DNA of 64,000 bases from JBFFMO01 sp041390025 (lineage in GTDB: Bacteria; Myxococcota_A; Bradymonadia; Bradymonadales; Bradymonadaceae), in NCBI GenBank assembly GCA_041390025.1, contig JAWKQR010000003.1, forward strand, positions 1-64,000, given 5' to 3'. The translations under genes and the position numbers were made by a program. Positions 62,968-64,000 of the stretch are shown here, piece by piece (the first letter of the stretch is position 1; every line of letters begins with the position of its first letter). The notes under the pieces are model-generated. The model saw nothing but the letters and a program-made list of their open reading frames with translations, had not been told where the DNA came from and did not search any database.

Positions 62968-64000
62968 TCCACGATGTTGCCATTTTGGGCGGCGGACCTG
63001 CAGGCCTATCGGTCGCAAGCGCGCTCGCGACGCTGGGTCTGAAGGTCGCGTTGATATCGCCCGATGTTTATGGTGACTGGAAGAATAATTACGGAGTGTG
63101 GGTGGACGAGCTCGATGGGCTCAGCATCACGGATCCGTTCTCGACGATTTGGGATCAACCCGTCGCACACTTCGACGGCCGCACGAAAAACCTCGGAAGA
63201 ACTTACGCACGCCTGAGCAACGGGTCGCTGCAGACCCAGTTCTTTGAGAGCTTAACGTCAGCGACCGTGCTTGACGCCAAGGCGTCTGATGTCACCTACC
63301 ACGGCGATGTTGGCTCCATCGCAACCTCGGTCGACGAGGTCACGGCCCGGCTCGTCATCGATGCGAGGGGAGCCGTGGGCACACCAACCACCGCGGCGCA
63401 GACCGCGTACGGCATCGCCGCGAGGGTCACGGGCGACCCCTTGGGGGCGCCGATGGTCTTGATGGACTGGCGTGGCAACACCGCCGCGGACATCCCGTCT
63501 TTTCTCTACGGCATGCGGCTTGCGGACGACGTGGTGTTCCTGGAGGAGACCGTCCTGGCCGCCCGACCAGCGGTGGGGATCGAGACACTCAAGGATCGCC
63601 TCTATGCCCGGCTCGCGCGGATGGAAGTGGACGTCGTCGAAGTCCTAGAGGTCGAACGCTGTTACATCCCGATGGACGTTCCGATGTCTGGCCCAAGCAG
63701 GACCGTAAAGTTCGGTGCCGCGGCTGGGTTTGTGCATCCCGCGACCGGATACTCCGTTGCACGCTCGCTCAACACGGCCCCTGCACTCGCCGAGTCCATC
63801 ACCGCGCACTGGGGGCTCGGGACGGAAGCGTTGGCGCAAGCAGCTTGGGAGACGGTTTGGCCCGAGCGCGCGCGGCATACACGAAAATTGTACGAACTTG
63901 GTCTGGAAGTTGTGCTCAAGCTCGACGGCGATCAGATCCCGACATTTTTTGAGCAGTTCTTTGAGTGCCCCGACGAGCTATGGCAGGCCTACCTCTGGGA
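62964..64000 (+). CDS. crtL: Lycopene cyclase, CrtL type, partial at right edge
   Basis: The frame is open to the end of the window (at least 345 aa). It begins with a FAD-binding Rossmann motif, VAILGGGPAGLSVASAL. Features known from plant and cyanobacterial lycopene beta-cyclases are present in order: NNYGVWVDEL, the DWRG loop (LMDWRG), FLYGMRL, FLEETVLAARPA, CYIPMDVPM, and AGFVHPATGYSVARSL. The last matches the 'AGMVHPSTGYMVAR' form of CrtL more than bacterial CrtY. The enzyme converts linear lycopene to a cyclic carotene in the membrane. The ATG overlaps the adenosyltransferase stop (ATGA), so it appears to belong to the riboswitch-controlled operon. The 3' end is missing. Confidence 0.88.
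   Translation, partial: MIHDVAILGGGPAGLSVASALATLGLKVALISPDVYGDWKNNYGVWVDELDGLSITDPFSTIWDQPVAHFDGRTKNLGRTYARLSNGSLQTQFFESLTSATVLDAKASDVTYHGDVGSIATSVDEVTARLVIDARGAVGTPTTAAQTAYGIAARVTGDPLGAPMVLMDWRGNTAADIPSFLYGMRLADDVVFLEETVLAARPAVGIETLKDRLYARLARMEVDVVEVLEVERCYIPMDVPMSGPSRTVKFGAAAGFVHPATGYSVARSLNTAPALAESITAHWGLGTEALAQAAWETVWPERARHTRKLYELGLEVVLKLDGDQIPTFFEQFFECPDELWQAYLW

Overview
The window is a typical stretch of a high-GC, Gram-negative, predatory/social 'deltaproteobacterial' genome. It looks most like Myxococcota or the related Bradymonadales. I infer this from the gene content and not from a database search: a MYXO-CTERM-like sorting tail, a Ser/Thr protein kinase with a C-terminal membrane anchor, an FHA+DUF4388 protein, a DUF1552/DUF1592 pair, many Cys-rich lipoproteins, a Roadblock/LC7 protein and a class II HMG-CoA reductase. 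No rRNA, tRNA, CRISPR array, insertion sequence or prophage was seen.

Layout. 0-7.4 kb (minus strand): an exported protein with thrombospondin-3-like repeats running off the left edge, an M3 oligopeptidase with several frame disruptions, and a 1249-aa protein that looks like two exported proteins joined in frame. 7.5-13.4 kb: a TPR+S1 RNA-binding protein, an acetyltransferase, a ChaC-type gamma-glutamylcyclotransferase, a NUDIX hydrolase and a beta-barrel protein. 13.6-15.9 kb: FHA-DUF4388 protein and replicative helicase DnaB. 15.9-22 kb (minus): an operon of Xaa-Pro aminopeptidase, a small membrane protein and a lipoprotein, then a membrane Ser/Thr kinase and two tandem paralogous TPR-like proteins. 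22-28.3 kb: di-haem cytochrome c peroxidase-like lipoprotein, a GNAT protein, a membrane protein with a kinase-like motif, and a heavy-metal-binding/polyferredoxin fusion. 28.3-34.8 kb (minus): exported proteins and lipoproteins, then an anti-sigma-like protein with its ECF sigma factor. 34.9-41.9 kb: one giant Cys-rich modular lipoprotein of about 2300 aa. 41.9-59 kb: SDR oxidoreductase, DUF4397 lipoprotein, GH31 glycosidase lipoprotein, Rieske protein, membrane beta-helix protein, HMG-CoA reductase, GNAT and Roadblock proteins, the DUF1552/DUF1592 pair, an NtrC-type regulator, a GT2 glycosyltransferase and a hypothetical protein.

59.1-64 kb holds the most interesting unit. A cobalamin riboswitch precedes four genes joined by three ATGA stop/start overlaps: a BtuB-like TonB-dependent receptor, a beta-propeller lipoprotein that could act like the B12-capturing lipoprotein BtuG, a PduO-type cob(I)alamin adenosyltransferase, and a lycopene cyclase of plant/cyanobacterial CrtL type. 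This puts B12 capture, conversion to adenosylcobalamin and a carotenoid step in one apparent transcript. In myxobacteria adenosylcobalamin is the light-sensing cofactor of the carotenoid repressor CarH, so the link is suggestive. HMG-CoA reductase at 49.8-51.1 kb fits mevalonate-derived isoprenoid supply.

Sequence quality matters here. Many genes, including essential dnaB, carry frameshifts, and most of those I could resolve look like single missing bases in short homopolymers. Two in-frame stop codons are also present. About a dozen frame changes lie between 38.88 and 40.38 kb. I read these mainly as sequencing or assembly errors and have annotated the reconstructed genes, flagging each break.
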